Assembly (NCBI RefSeq): GCF_021155765.1
Contig: NC_060111.1
Span: 9,051,981 to 9,115,980, forward strand
Length of the DNA stretch: 64,000 nt
DNA from: Diprion similis
Taxonomy: Eukaryota > Arthropoda > Insecta > Hymenoptera > Diprionidae
Direction: 5' to 3'
Made by a program: the position numbers and the translations under genes. Shown here one piece after another: positions 37,421-51,130 of this stretch (position 1 is its first letter; every line of letters begins with the position of its first letter). The notes below the pieces were generated by a model. That model saw only the letters and a program-made list of their open reading frames with translations. It did no database searches and had not been told where the DNA came from.

Positions 37421-38227
37421 TTAAGGTGCATATAAAGACCCGTTGTACACCTCGAAAACGCGGGGATGGAAAACTTCTATACCGCTCAAGCGATCAGAGT
37501 GAAACTTGGGCAGTTAATGCTTTATTTTGGAAAAAAGTGGAGCGTCTTTTTACTTTTTCAAAATTTTGAAAGAAATTTTACAGATTGGTTACCACTCACA
37601 AAAATTGGCCAAATTTTCACAGTTGCACTGAATGGATCCACCTATACGGTATGATGTCACTCGGCGGTGATGAAACACACATTTTGAGCCCAGTCCCATG
37701 AGATTTAATGGTGAAATGACGAAATGGCAGCTAATCTGGTTTTTGATTACGAAGAACACCGAAATCTCATTTTGGCGACATTTGTTACCATTATTACGCG
37801 CATGCCGGTAATGTATGCGTGTAATGTCGGTAAAAAATTACCGGCATGCATGAAAGGTCGGTAACAAATGTCGCCAAAATGAGATTTCGGTGTTCTTCGT
37901 AATCGAAAACCAGATTAGCTGCCATTTCGTCAATTCACCATCAAATCTCATGGGACTGGGCTCAAAATGTGTGTTTCATCACCGCCGAGTGGCATCATAC
38001 CGGATAGTTCGAACCATTTAGTGTAACTGTAAAAATTTGGCCAATTTCTGTGGGTGGTAACGAATCTGTAACATTTTTTTCAACATTTTGAAAAAGTCAA
38101 AAGACGCTCCACTTTTTGCCAAAATAAGGCATTAACTGCCCAAGTTTCACTCTGATCGCTCAAGCGGTATAGAGTTTTGCATCCCCGCGTTTTCGAGGTG
38201 TACAACGCGTCTTTATAAGCACCTTAA
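37421..38227. mobile_element. TTAA-flanked long foldback element, family A copy 2
   Basis: TTAA at 37421-37424 and 38224-38227 bracket inverted arms of about 390 bp that match copy 1 throughout (CCTCGAAAACGCGGGGATG, CTATACCGCTCAAGCGATCAG, GCACTGAATGGATC). The palindrome extends 4 bp past the ends (GACG-TTAA ... TTAA-CGTC). Confidence 0.85.
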
Positions 38228-41200
38228 CGTCGTAAATATTTATTGTTAGTACTATACACGAATGTAAACAGTATCTTGATTATTTATTAAGTACGAGTAT
38301 ACGTATGAGAAGGTATTCATATGCAAGTTTCACGAAGTTTTATTCAAACATACTCGGCTTATTGTTATTGGCTTTATAAATGTTATTAAAGCAGAGGACA
38401 CCTGAGCTACTTCTGACGTAGTATGTCACCTGGTAATGAATAAGTAAAATACTAACGGAACGGAAAAAGCCTTTTACCGAAACTAGCGCGACTGTAACAA
38501 TTATGCACTAAACTCATTGCATATTAACGGAAATCGGTTATTTTTTTATAGCGTTTAATTACGTTCTTTATTCCGTCAAGAGTAAGTAAAAAAGTAGCGA
38601 AGTGCGAAGTTGTACATATCGCATCAATGATACTGCAAATTTCATTTCATCGAAGTTTGCAATTATGGTGTAACAATGAAATTTCGGAAAATATCGTTAT
38701 TTCCTAACTAGTGCGCATGGTGACCGAAATTCGGTAAAGCATGTGATAAAGCGGATCACCTTCATATCTGGCAACCTCAACACACATTAATACTTTTTGG
38801 CCAAAGCTCCGATTGACCTAACTGATTTCTAATTTTATAATAATAATAGAATTTGCCATTTATTTTTGCATATAGTAATTGAATGTACGGGCTGCTTCTA
38901 GAATATGTTTCATGATACTATTGGGAGTGGTGCGTGACGTCAGCGTTAAAGCCTGATCGGAATTGGTTAAGTGGTTCCATATCTATTAGCTGTCTTCAAG
39001 TTTGAAACAGATATTTGGCATCGAAATCTCGCCACCTATTGATTTTGGCATGAATCTGAATTCGTATTCGGACGGCAAGCAATCATCAAGTCGGGAGGTG
39101 AGTCGATAAAATAAAATGGCCGTTAGATAGAGCTGTTAATAGCAACCACACGATGGCGCTGCTGACCGTAATGGCCGCGCAATGGCACTGTCACGCTGTT
39201 GATCATAAAAATATTTTTAATAAGTTATTATCACATATCTATATGTTATCCAATCTTGGAATTAATTCGTAAATTTGGTGAAAGTCGGTCATGCCGATGG
39301 TCTTGTGTAAGTAAATAATCTATACAGCAATCGAGTGTAGTAGGAGTTAAATAGGTCGAGGACCGTGGTGTCGTGCCGATTATTTATTATCACTAACGTA
39401 TGCATTACGGGTTTTTTGTGATTGCACTTAATAGACTCTCTGATCTAGGCTTAAATAGAGAATCAAACCAAAGAATGCGATGTTCTGCCATCGGATATAA
39501 ATTTGAAAAACAGAATTAATAACAATCAGAAACATTTGTGGCACGCACAAATGGCTAACAAAAAAATGTCCTGAAGTAGCGGAAGAGAATAGTCATGATC
39601 CCTCAAATCAGACAGTACGTTATGTACGTTGTATCTCATTAGATTTCATTTCTTCACATAATATGTAGCAGATGAATAGATCAGTCTCAACCTTTTCATT
39701 TCCACCAAATGCCTGACTTATTTGTTTACTGATTTGTATGTTTTCTACCATCACTTGGAACATGTTCCAATTACCTAACCGATATTGGATGAAATTGAGC
39801 TTCAAATTAATAACGAACTACGCAACCAAAAAATAAGTCTGCTTACTATTCCGAACCTCACAGTTGACAATGATCGACTACCATATGCCACATCTACTAC
39901 GCTACCTTTATCCACATGATACACGTCAGAAGAATGAGAAGCGATAAAGTGGAACCTTTTCTTCGATTGCTTATTACTTTGTATGTTTTACAGTTCCTTG
40001 GACCATTCTTATCCTTTTACCAATCCGTTAGAATAGAAAGACGTTACACTTTGGCAAAACGATGTTGCAAAACAAGAGGTGGTCCGCAGGTGTGGCAAAA
40101 GTTAATACTCTACGTATGACTACGTATGACTACCAACCACTAACTTAACCTATTGATACTTTGGCATCACTAACTGCTTACCAAGAACTCTGATTTCAAT
40201 GTCAATACCTATAATCAAATGGTATGCTATACATAACCATATTCAACAAATCACGAGATAAATCACCTTACGGTTCATATGGTCCGTACAAACGCAGTAA
40301 TAAGTTGTTTGTTTCATTCAACTGCGTACATAATGACACCATGATTGTCTTTTATTTCATTTCTGTCCAGGTTTCCATAGAGATTTGTTCGCTCTAAACG
40401 ATGATTCTTGACGGATTTCAATGTCTTTAATCGTCTTGGAGATACAAGCAGTTCAAGAGTTGAACATTCAAAGATCACGTAGATCTAGCGCAATTACCAC
40501 ATAACAGTATTTGGATCTTATATCTCATTGCATTCATACTCGTGCAGTTTTAGCATGGAAACATCTTTGAGAAACCATGTTATTCTGAGATCATTCCCAA
40601 AGTCAATTGATGAAATAATAAAAATGGCTGATCTATAGAAATTCAATGTTCTGTATACCCCGACTTTGCTAAGCGTTTTAGTCAAGAAAGAAAGTACATT
40701 TGTTACAGGAGCATTGAAAGGTACAACCTTTTACTCCTTAGTAATAATTTCGTCATAGCTTCAATGGATTTTCAAATAGTTTGTGGATAGATTTCGCTAG
40801 TGAGACCATTACGATTCGTTTAAGTTCATCTGGGATTCTCCACAACCAAAATCCTTTCCTGATAATTTCCTGCTACCACAGTAACAATCTTCGCTAATGG
40901 ATGAGCTTTCTTGAAGGAAATGTTCAATAAATCACGCAATGGTTTAAAATCAATTAAATTGGTCTTTAAAAATGTTCTAAACGGAAGAAAATCAAGGTCA
41001 AGTGGGACATAACGGGATTATCAATACTCCTTCAGTTTTATCAGACGTGATCTTTTCAAGGATCATAGAATCTAGTTGAAAAGAGTCTACGCGTAGAAAT
41101 AGATTGAAGTCCAGAGCACCGTGAATGCCTCTATCGCTATTGATTCGTAGCCTCTGTGCTATGGGACGAATTTTGATGTTGACGCGTTTTTTTTTTGTTT

Positions 41201-41503
41201 CACCGACAAAAAAAAAAATTCACTCCGAAGTGTCAAACTGTTTCGAATCTGTCTAATTTGCGTATTAGTTGAGTTTCCACTCTGTTTCTGGTGATACTCT
41301 GCACGAAAAGTATCAGTGGTGCGTTAAAATTGCATACCGAACCACGTGAACCTACGTGAGTAGGCATTAAATTTGGATATGCTGTATCATTTGGGATACA
41401 AATGGTTTCACGCTCTGTATTACCGATCGATGGTAAAATCGTTCCATATGAAAATACTTATTGTACGTATAGGTGAATTCATATGTGAAAATATACAAGC
41501 ATA
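38228..41503. other. No gene supported
   Basis: AT-rich to average composition. The plus frame at 39916-40119 (67 codons) has a hydrophobic centre but no start, splice or family support. A small tandem CTACGTATGA duplication lies at 40114-40131. Nothing else was recognised. Confidence 0.4.
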
Positions 41504-41691
41504 CAGGGTGTTGCCGAGTAAACGCCGCAGTATGTTGGGTCACCTACGACTGCAGGACACAAATATCGTTAAGACAGACCTATTGAGTTATCGGTAAGTA
41601 TTGATAACGTGGTAGGTCTGTTTTAACGACGTTTGTGCTCCTCAGTGGTAGGCAACCCAACGTACTACGGCGTTCACTTGGAAATACCTTG
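41504..41691. mobile_element. Miniature inverted-repeat element with arms of about 85 bp
   Basis: Left arm CAGGGTGTTGCCGAGTAAACG pairs with the right end CGTTCACTTGGAAATACCTTG, and the arms continue through GTTGGGTCACCTACGACTG / GTAGGCAACCCAAC and TCGTTAAGACAGACCTA. Total 188 bp. No target duplication is evident and there is no open frame of note. Confidence 0.75.
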
Positions 41692-43513
41692 TGTTCATGC
41701 TTATATTCATGGATATACGTACTATGACTAGAATTTTCAACTTACCGTCTATATGACTATTGAAAAACTAACATTTCTCTCACCCTTTATTCACAGCTTC
41801 CGATACTCCAACCGCTGCCCTCGTTACAACCAATGACTAATTAATTTTAACGGGAAAGGTGGTAGAATTGCTGGACAGTGACTAATGAACGCTATTATAG
41901 AGGTCGAAACCTTGCATACGACTGTGATCGTTGTTTCATCGTGGCTGAAGCGATGTTCAAAAAGTCAAACGTTTTGTATACAAAGTAAGGAATATGACAA
42001 GATAAACCTTGGGAACTGAATTGAATTGTTGCACATATTCGCGTACAGTAAATTGAAAGAAATATCTTGTTTATATGACAGCATGTCGAGGAGAAATGTC
42101 CCATTCATAATTAATAATTGATAATTATTTTATGTTACTAATATTTTTACATCTTCTAAATCAAAGGAATGGCCCAAAGAAAAATATAGGTTTTGAATTC
42201 CGGTAAATTGTTATTCCCATAATGTTCCTCAAATTTACTTGTGTTGTATAATTAATTAACTCTGGTTTCTGCAGTTGTTTGACAAGATGAATTGGATAGC
42301 CATTGTTTATGGAAAATTATTCTCATGGAAAGTAACAGAGTGCGATGAGCAACCTCTTGATGTTAATATTAAGAGCTTAAATTTTAACAGGCGTATTTTT
42401 ATACCTAAATGAAACTTAATTTCGTACCTGTTCGAAGAAAAAATTTTTTTTTTCAGCACCGTAGTATACATATTTACTTTAAAGCATTCATGCACATGCA
42501 CATATTCTGCATAAGGTTATTTGCTAAGAAAAAAATGAAAACAAGGCCAAAAGAAAATAACAGATACTGTATAAAAATAATATACATGTTATCTTATGTT
42601 CGGTAAGAAGAGCAGCTATGCTTAGACTCTTTTCAAATAAACCAAGGAATAGCAGATTGACAATTTTAACTAAAGAAAGACGATTTACATATACAATTTC
42701 AACGTTATCAACCTTCTCTGAACAAATAAATCATGTACTAATGCGAGTAAATGATTGAATGGATGGGCGATGAACATATAATTTGATTAATTGATGTATA
42801 GAAACGGAGGAAATGTAATAAAAATGAAATATTTACAATCTTTATATTCGAACATGGCAAAAAATATATTCTAATTTATTTGGATTATACCTATTCTTAG
42901 TTGTAAGTGTTCTTTGTTTCAAATAATATTTTTTTTTAAACTTTGAGATTTGAAAAAAAAAAAATCATGTAAAAAATCTTTACCACGGTTGTGATCAATA
43001 CATTATACGTGTTGGATAAGCAGCACTATAGTGTTGTAAATACGTGGCACAGCGTGGGCGCTGCATTAGCTGTACGGACGTAATTAGTGTTTCTATACCC
43101 CACATGTGTTTTCATTCGTGTGTTTCATCGCACCGATCAAACTGATACTAGAAATTGGGCTGCGTCATGCTTGCAATAGTGGACCCAAAGATGAAGATTA
43201 TCAGGCAGCATATGGTGGCCAATAATGAAAGTTTTATCATTCTAAGAACGGTAAAATTTTCACTCATATATTAATTTTTCGCTTCTTCAGCAAGCATTTT
43301 GCAATTCAAGCTAAACGATTGAAGCTGAAATTTTTTTATTGTGACTGTAACTAAAATGATGGCTACAGTTACCAAAGTAGCATGGTAAATCAGTGACAGG
43401 TTCGCCATCTTGGTACTCTGAACTACGTAAGCATAGTAACAGTATCCGCTACACCATAATCAAGTAGTAGCGGATACCGTGTCGACATAATTCCCAAAAC
43501 TTTGCACATAGTT
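41692..43513. other. No gene supported; mariner-like fragment
   Basis: About 42310-42460 is homologous to the interior of the TA-flanked element at 19171-19530 (TTCTCATGGAAA, GCGATGAGC, CTAAATGAAACTT). The remainder shows nothing recognisable. Confidence 0.4.
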
Positions 43514-43950
43514 TTAGAGTGCTTGTAAAGACGCATTGTACACGTCGAAAACGCGGGGATGCAAAACTCTTATATCGCTCAAGCGATCAGAGTGAAACTT
43601 GGGTAATTAAGGTCTTATATTGGCAAAAAGTGGAGCGTCTTTTTAGTTTTTCAAAATTTGGCAAAAAATTTTACAGATTGGTTACCACCCACAGAAATTG
43701 GCCAAATTTTCACAGTTGCACTGAATGGATCGAACTATCCGATATGATGCCACTCGGCGGTGATGAAACACACATTTTGAGCCCAGTCCCATGAGATTTG
43801 ATGGTGAAATGACGAAATGGCAGCTGATCTGGTTTTCGATTATGAAGAACACCGAAATCTCATTTTGGCGACATTTGTTACCGACCTTTCATGCATGCCG
43901 GTAATTTTTTACCGACATGACACGCATACTTTACCGGCATGAGCGTAATG
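43514..43950 (+). mobile_element. Half copy of the TTAA foldback element, family A copy 3
   Basis: Left arm plus central palindrome only: starts TTAGAGTGCTTGTAAAGACGC (TTAA mutated to TTAG) and ends near GAGCGTAATG, after which the sequence is unrelated. The missing right arm suggests a deletion or an abortive copy. The recurrent arm frame is fully open here (43519-43794). Confidence 0.8.
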
Positions 43951-45020
43951 GGCAACCTCAATCACAATAGTGAATATCTACGTACAAAACGCCGTGGTAT
44001 TTGCGGACATGGAAAGTTAATTTCTAACTTCCCATTCATAAGATACCTATAAGCCTTGTAGATAGTTAAATTGGATTAGTTGAATACGATTTCAGATGCT
44101 GAAACGGAAGTACCTACCTTGAACCGAATGCTCATGCTTGTTCATATCTGCACTTGGCTCGAAATCAACTGTTTCAAGAAAAAAACAATTAAACAAATAA
44201 TACAGTTGTGACTTCATAAAATGCATTTTTCGATTAAAATTGGCAAGCGCTCGGATTGTGAGAAAGTATTGAGATGTGATCGTGGATACTTCATTATCTA
44301 GTACATGTACATTGTAAATAGCATAGAAATGCATGTATAAGTATGTATGCAAAACGTTTATAATGCCAAGCGCCAGTGCAGCATGCCGTGGGTATGTCAG
44401 CACCGTTTTTTTTTCTCTTGCTCCTCATTTGGGGAGGTCCATTACGACTTTGCAGCTTGTATTAAAACGTAGTGCATGAAGGAAACACAAGAAGTTATGC
44501 TCTGGGTGAAAAAAATTCAAACCTTTTGCGTGGAAAGAAATTCATCCAGCAGCAAACGATAACACAGGTCTGTAAAATAAAATTTTATTCAGCTGCATTG
44601 GATGTTTTTAGTACATATTACGTCGAGTGTGCTGAATTTAAAAATGATTTCCATTTCTGTTTATCACGTACAGTATTTTTGCGAAACACAAGGTGTTTGC
44701 AACAAAGAAAGGCATAATAATAATGAAAAAACCACCATTCCACGACAATCAACTGAAAAACATTTCTTATAAAATTAAACAAACAATTTCTTCATGAAAT
44801 ATACTTAACAATCCGTGTTCATTTTTTTCAAATTCGTTTCACGTGGGAAAAATATTGGTTTCGATTGAAGATGAGTTTTTCTCATTTCAAAGAAGCGTTA
44901 ACTTTTCGGACCTCTGGTATCAGAAAAACAGGATTTTAGAAAAATATTACTACTTCGTTTGTCGGTCTGTCTCAAAACTGTCCAGTTCCAGACTAGGCAT
45001 GTAACGCAATGTTGCCACCT
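43951..45020. other. No gene supported
   Basis: Open frames of about 80-100 codons on both strands (44092-44403 minus; 44472-44717 plus) lack recognisable domains, starts or splice sites. Confidence 0.4.
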
Positions 45021-45024
45021 ATGT

Positions 45025-45270
45025 GAACCTGGCACCCGACTTCGAATTTTTTTCTTTCGCAAATTTGGATCGATTGTGCTTCGTTTGTACCTCTTTGTTT
45101 TTCGTTTGTACCTCCAAGGAAAAAAAGATGTATGGCGTTTTCAAAAAATGACCTGCACCCCACTTTCGAAAATTTCGTTTGTTCCAACGGGAATCGCTTC
45201 AGAATCGTTTGTACCCGTTTGTACCACCTTTTTTTTGGTTTGTACCTCGACCCAAAAAATGCTGTAGTCA
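45025..45270. repeat. Two degenerate tandem units of about 125 bp with CGTTTGTACC motifs
   Basis: Unit 1 starts GAACCTGGCACCCGACTTCGAA (45025); unit 2 starts GACCTGCACCCCACTTTCGAA (45150). Each then carries two copies of CGTTTGTACC (TTTGTACCTC) before an A-rich spacer. The 92-102-codon frames on both strands are by-products of this repeat. Confidence 0.65.
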
Positions 45271-45589
45271 TTTTTTGATTTTCAGAAAAGCTAACTTTTC
45301 TTTTTTTAACACCAGATCAGGACCCTATCAGGCTTTTTTTATTATACTTATTACATTTTGAAATTATGTAACAAATTAGTCAGTTTCACATGGTTGCAAA
45401 GAGAATGCTACAGTCAATATGTAACCGAAATTTGCAACCACATCCCCGTCAATAATATATATTGCAAAATAATATTTCGTATAGTTTTCAAACTGGACGG
45501 CCACATTTTATCAGAAATCATCTGATGCTTTTATCACGAGAGTGCGATGGATTCCCGCGCCGCCTGGTGGCTGCTCTCGGTACTTGTAA

Positions 45590-45782
45590 CGGGCCACTGC
45601 CAAGTCAGGCTTTGCCTAGTTTGCTCTAGCCGGAAGATCCTAATAAAACCTGACCAGTGCCAAACCGAGATTTGACGAGTTGGCTCTGGCTAGTTTATCC
45701 GGAAGAAATCTTACTAGTATTAGGTTCAGCTTTGCCGAGTTCGATCCAGCCAGTATATACTCATCTGGTACTGGCTAAAAGT
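45590..45782. repeat. Three degenerate tandem units of about 65 bp
   Basis: Units share GCCAAGTCAGGCTTTGCCTAG / GCCAAACCGAGATTTGACGAG / TTAGGTTCAGCTTTGCCGAG, followed by TTNGCTCTAGCC-like, CCGGAAGA and AATAAACC/TACTAG-like blocks. Confidence 0.6.
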
Positions 45783-45812
45783 CAGGTAAACTGGTCAAAT
45801 TTCTGCACAAAA

Positions 45813-46442
45813 TATCGCGTTTCTAATGCCAAATGGGCGTATCTCAAATTAATTTTTTCTCCAATCAACTTAAAAATATGTATAATGTATAAATCTATGG
45901 ATAAAATGAAAAAAAAAATATTTTTTTTTACATACGCCCCTTTGGGTTTAAGAAAAGAATTCTTCAGACCAAAACGGAATATTATTATTTTTTTCAATTT
46001 ATTATCAATCATTAGGTCAAAACACGAAAAAATCACGAAAGTGGTCAAAATAATGACTTCACAACTCAATCTATTTAAACAAATATTAAATATTTTTTTA
46101 ACTCAATCTATTTGAAAAAAATATTAAATCTTTAAATTTATTCAAAATGAATTAAAATTTATTTTAAATAGATTTAGTTGTGGAGTTATTATTTTTACCA
46201 CTGTTGTGATTTTCTTCGTATTTTAATCTAATGATTGATAATAAGTTGAAAAAAACGATACGCCCTTTTGGCTTTGAGAATTTTTTTTCTTGAAGCCAAG
46301 AGGGCGTATGTCAAAAAAAAAAGGCAAAAAAATTTTCCATTTTTTCCATAGATTCATACAATATACACATTTTTAAGTTGATTGGAAAAAAAATATACAT
46401 ATATATTTTGATTTACGCTCTTTTGGCATCAGTAACGCGATA
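45813..46442. mobile_element. TA-bounded palindromic element, 630 bp
   Basis: Ends TATCGCGTTTCTAATGCCAAA and its inverse TTTGGCATCAGTAACGCGATA; pairing continues through TTTTTCTCCAATCAACTTAAAA, CATACGCCC and CAATTTATTATCAATCATTAG to the AT-rich centre. Terminal TA dinucleotides fit a Tc1/mariner-type target. The 152-codon frame across it is an artefact of the arms. Confidence 0.75.
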
Positions 46443-49400
46443 AACCAATTGTTTATAAATTTGCAATATTCCAAACTAGGGTACAAACCGACTTGGAGTA
46501 ACGCGCTAGAATAATTGTGCATAGTAATGCTGACAAATGTAAATGCACACAGGAAATAAATTTTGCATTACACATTGATTAGCACTGTTAGAGAATCTCA
46601 AAGCACAAACCGTTCTTAGCAGTATAGTACGTCGCATCTTGTGAAGAGTAGTTTATTGACCAAAGTAATAAAAAAATAAAACCACTTGAAGTAAAAAAGT
46701 GCAAATATCCTGTGTTGTGTCGTAGCCATAAACATTTTTGTTTACATGCATCTAACCTCACATTTGAAGTTAGCACTAGCATGTAAGTAAAAGACCCGAA
46801 ATGCAGTACCATCGTCAAAGTTGAATTTGGAATCAGTAGCTTAACGATTTTCACGATGCAAAGGCATGATTGAAAAGATATGAAATTAATTAAGTAAAGC
46901 ATAAACATTCAATTCCAGACAACTGTGCCCACTATGAATAGTGATTTAGAGAGATTTCGTTAAAAAAAAAACAAGAAAACAAAAAAATTGCTTTACCATT
47001 TCCAAAAAAATATGACCAATCATTCAGTTTTCATTCGGTCCGTGATCTTGGAAGCACTTGAACGTGGAGTTATTGGTGAACGACGTGTGAATTTTCTATA
47101 TCAATCTTGTTCGGTTCCGTTACTCCGACTATTGAAAAACCATCCCAATCTTTGGGGTTCGATAAAAATTCGCTTCTCTCTTTTACTTGAGGAGACAGAT
47201 GTGATATTACAACTTGTTCCTGTTATTTCTAGCCCTGACTTGCTTTATATTGGCTTAGACAGTATTCCCATTCCCTTCAGGCTGAAGATGCTGTTGTAAG
47301 CAAATAACCATCACAAGGTAGTATATATAGACAATTCGACGAATCGCTTGGCTCTGGAACGATGTTCTGGTCTTTTTGGGTAGGTATGCTTATATTTTTG
47401 TAATCGCATACGTTCATAACAAAAAAAACAAAATTGGTCGTAATAACCAAAATTTGGTCCTGGCAACGAAATTTAAGGGTTTATATACGTAAAGCCAAAT
47501 ATTGTTTTTACACAACCAAAAAGTTTAGTTGATTTTATACTCCGCAGAGAACGAAATGTCTTAGTAATGTATTATAATGGCTGAGAAACGGTTTGGCACT
47601 ACAATCCCATAGATTTTTTTTTTTTTGCGATTGCGAAATCAGATCTTCCCGGTATGATCATTTTGGAAAGATTGGAAAATGATTGTTTATTTACTGTGAC
47701 TGAAAAAAGTATCATCACTGGATTCGTTTGCAAAGAAAAAGTGAGGCAATCATGAAAAAAAATCATCCACCGAGTTTGAAAAAAATTAAATTCAACGACT
47801 GGTGCTCATACAAAATCGTTAGTGGATAATGGTGGTTAATTTATTTCTGTTTGTGTTTGTACTGTTTTTTTTCTTCCTAAATTACAATCACATAGATTGC
47901 ACAGTCACATGTAATACCAACAAAAAAGACACGCTCGCTTTAACGTAATTGTTCACATGAATGTTGATTTGTAGCGTGAGTTCCGAATGTAGTTGACGTA
48001 ATTTTGTGAATTTCTACTTTTTTCTATTGCGTCAAATTCTGTCGTCGTATAACCAAATGTAGTTTTCATTACTTACCATCAAGAGTGTTTTACATGTAAG
48101 TTCATTTGATTTTTTCGACTTTAAATATGTGAACCTGGAAAAATATCTGTTTCAACCCTACAAAACATTTTTACGCCGATAAAAATGAGTTTGGAATTAG
48201 TAACGTCAACGCAACAAAATTTTTTTATATTATATGTATGTTTTTTTTTATGATCTCGACGTTTTGTGCCATAGAAAATTACCTCCGACCATTTTCGGGC
48301 GGAAGTCTGTATGTACGTATGTGTGTGATCGATTTTTTCGTCCGACGATATCTCGAGAATGAGTTATCGGATTTCAATTTGTGATCGGTTTAATACTTTT
48401 TGAATTATTTGAATAAAAAAATTCCAAAAAGTAAAATAAAAATGATAATATCCTAAGAGGGAATGAACGGATTTGAATGAAAATTGGTACCGTGAGATTC
48501 TTTGGTATTCGAAGGTTTGATAGGTCGCTGATCCCGAATTTGAAGTTAGATTTGCGAAGTCCAAAATGGTGAAACGAATATGGTAGAAAAAAAATATTAA
48601 AAGTATCGCAGCTTTTGTTAGAAATTTGTAAGCGGAGGTGTTTTTTTGGTCACCGATAACAAATCGAAAGTCAGACTTCCAGAATTTGTTATACATTTTT
48701 TTTTTCTTTGCTTTTAATTTTAATAACTTTAAATTCTATCATATAAATGACGCTAAATTCTATGAGAGAATGAAATTAAGTTACAGAATTTTTCAACATT
48801 AGAATAAATACACGTGCTAATCGTATGTCTACTAAACTTAACTGATTTTGCGATGAAGAATAACGATGGTGCGCTTAAATATATGAAGTTTGTCGAGAAA
48901 AACGAGGTCCTTCGTCTAAGATAATCCTAGTTGACGTTATATTATATATAATGTCCTCCCACAGGGTTCGATGTATGATAATTCGTTATATTATAATTGA
49001 GATTGAGATTGGACTATTATATTGTCACATCGACGATATTTTATATTTAGTACAATTGTTAAGAATTGGAAAAAAAAAATTGCAATACGACTCTACAAGG
49101 AATATTTATCATTATTTTGACTGATCCTGTGAGCGCTTTCTCGCAGAATATCTGGTCACATCCAATTACTTCTCCCATCTGGCTGGTCTACCTCGACCCT
49201 TCAGTCCAACATCTAATTTGGACACGCGTTACTAACTTCAGCCTCGTTGATATGGTACTTAAGGGCTTTTGAATCGTTAATCATAAATCTGAATATGAAG
49301 TTCTAAATTCGTATTTGATATTAATAATTTTTTTTTTCTGTGAACTTGGAACCTGCAGCGTGAAAATGGGAAGTTTCTGATTCGGAATTTTGTTATTCCT

Positions 49401-50407
49401 TTGTCTATTCATGTAATCTAAAATATAGAAATAAAAGTTTAACGTACACACGTGTTTCTTACGATATTTTTTGCAATATTGTGCAGAAAATTGAAAATAC
49501 AGGTTAATAATAAAAATACCAAATTTGAAAAGTTTATACTATGAGTATGCGAGTGTAGATTGGTGGGGGACTTCATCTAAAAACTATTCTTTCAATAATT
49601 AAACATAAACGTGATATTAATCTCGAAATCTGTATGTACGTACACATTTTTTTTATTTATGGAGAGTGATGCTACGAGGGGGATTAACATAACGAGAATT
49701 TCTTATTGCAGTAATTGTATTTTTCATGATTGATGTAAATATATCAATGTCAGGATGTAGGGTTTTCTTACTGATAATTAACAATTTTCAAGATCAGGTT
49801 AACAAAAGAACGAACTTATAACTACGAATATTGGCTTAGACTATGAAGAAAGAAAGAAAGATGATGTAAACATATATTTATAGATATATAATCAATCCAG
49901 GTTATATTTTTTTGAAATTTTTAATTAATTTTTTATCATCAACATGAGTAGTAAGTCGTTTCCTTCGTCACCCTTTATATTTTAATGCTCAAATCAGTTG
50001 TATAAATGTGTATAAATAAAATGGTATATATTAACGTTTCATCATTCATCCATCAATTCTTTTCTTTTTATGTTTTCATGCTTGTATCAATTGTATAAAA
50101 GTATACAAATAAAAATGTGTAATTTAACGCTTCACTATTCATTCATCCATTTCTTCATTCACACAGAGATAAAATGTGCCTTTTTTTAATATTTTATTTT
50201 TTAATATTTTAATTTTGTCCCTTTATATTGTTAATTCGGGAATCAGTTCGTCTGTCTGCTCATTTTGAGTGGATTAAACTATTTATTTATATATCTATAT
50301 TGTTGAAGAAATGGTGACAAGACTATGAACTAAATCAAAATTGTAAATTCAAAGAAGAAAGAGATTAATACGTTTTTATAGATTGTAACACACAACTACT
50401 AATAACA
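46443..50407. other. No gene supported; repeat fragments
   Basis: About 48185 and 49205-49250 hold opposite ends of the GGCTGAAGTTAGTAACG family (GGAATTAGTAACGTCAACG; CGTTACTAACTTCAGCCTC) roughly 1 kb apart, possibly a larger copy. 48490-48720 resembles the ATTCGTAATCAGCGACCC-type repeat. A 103-codon plus frame (46988-47299) has no domain. Otherwise AT-rich. Confidence 0.4.
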
Positions 50408-50432
50408 GTGCGTAAAATTTAATTTTACGCAC
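50408..50432. repeat. Perfect 25-bp palindrome
   Basis: GTGCGTAAAAT-TTA-ATTTTACGCAC; the arms are exact inverse copies around a 3-bp centre. Lies just upstream of a CpG-richer patch (50450-50620). Could be a protein-binding site or a vestige of a miniature element. Confidence 0.7.
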
Positions 50433-51130
50433 AGTATGGCAAAATAGTATATTATGTACCATGGGCGTAAAGTAGGTTTCTCCAGACCGAGTGTAGAGTT
50501 CGTAGTACGAGTCGGAGGCGAGCTAGCACGAACCGAATACGAGTGCGTATGCGATCCAACGACAAGTACTGCAAACACTCCAGGTCAAAAAGCCACTCAG
50601 CCAAATATGGTGCACGCCATATTTTTTCTAACGCATGTATTCACTTCTGCGTTTTTTTGTGGTGACCTTTTTACAAAGAGGACTTTTTTAAAATTAGATT
50701 GCATTTTTTCAGAAGTAATATGTAAGGTAGTAGGTATCAGAAAAAAGTGTGGCGCCAACTTTTCAAAGAGCGGCTAAAAAATTTCATTCTTACCAACTTT
50801 TTTCAAGCCGGTCAAAAAAAAAGTTCACTTTAGGGCCGCTCAATTGGTCTAAAAAAACGCTGAAATCGTGCATATGTTACATAAACCTCCTTTCGCACGG
50901 ACATCGGTAAGAACAGATGGTTGAACACCCTCACTAGTTTCGCCTTTTTTTTTTTTGTTATCAATGTCACTGCTGGACATGTACTGTTGTAAACCAACGG
51001 TTTCATCGGTCACTGTCAATCCACTTTGCACCTGGAAAGCAATGGTCTCGATACTCGGTCCATCGCCTGCATTGCTAACCATTTTCAGCCTCTTAGAAGC
51101 GCCATGCTGCCACCGTTAGAAATGTTACCG
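50433..51130 (-). other. Coding-like patch, unrecognised
   Basis: On the minus strand an ATG in good context (AAAATGG, 51082) opens a 77-codon hydrophilic frame starting MVSNAGDGPSIETIAFQVQ, interrupted by a Lys run from a 12-A tract. From the A tract a second minus-strand frame also reads like protein (LVRVFNHLFLP), and a 107-codon plus-strand frame overlaps the left part (50454-50777). With several competing frames it may be a decayed coding sequence. Family not recognised and no splice model could be built. Confidence 0.2.

Noticed and set aside
44993..45271. Regularly repeated CGTTTGTACC motif considered as a CRISPR-like array
   Set aside because: Only two long degenerate units without uniform spacers, in a eukaryotic intron-bearing genome; a simple tandem repeat explains it.
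45657..46115. 152-codon plus-strand frame, one of the longest in the window
   Set aside because: Lies across the degenerate tandem repeat and the AT-rich arm of the palindromic element; low-complexity Lys/Phe/Ile composition.
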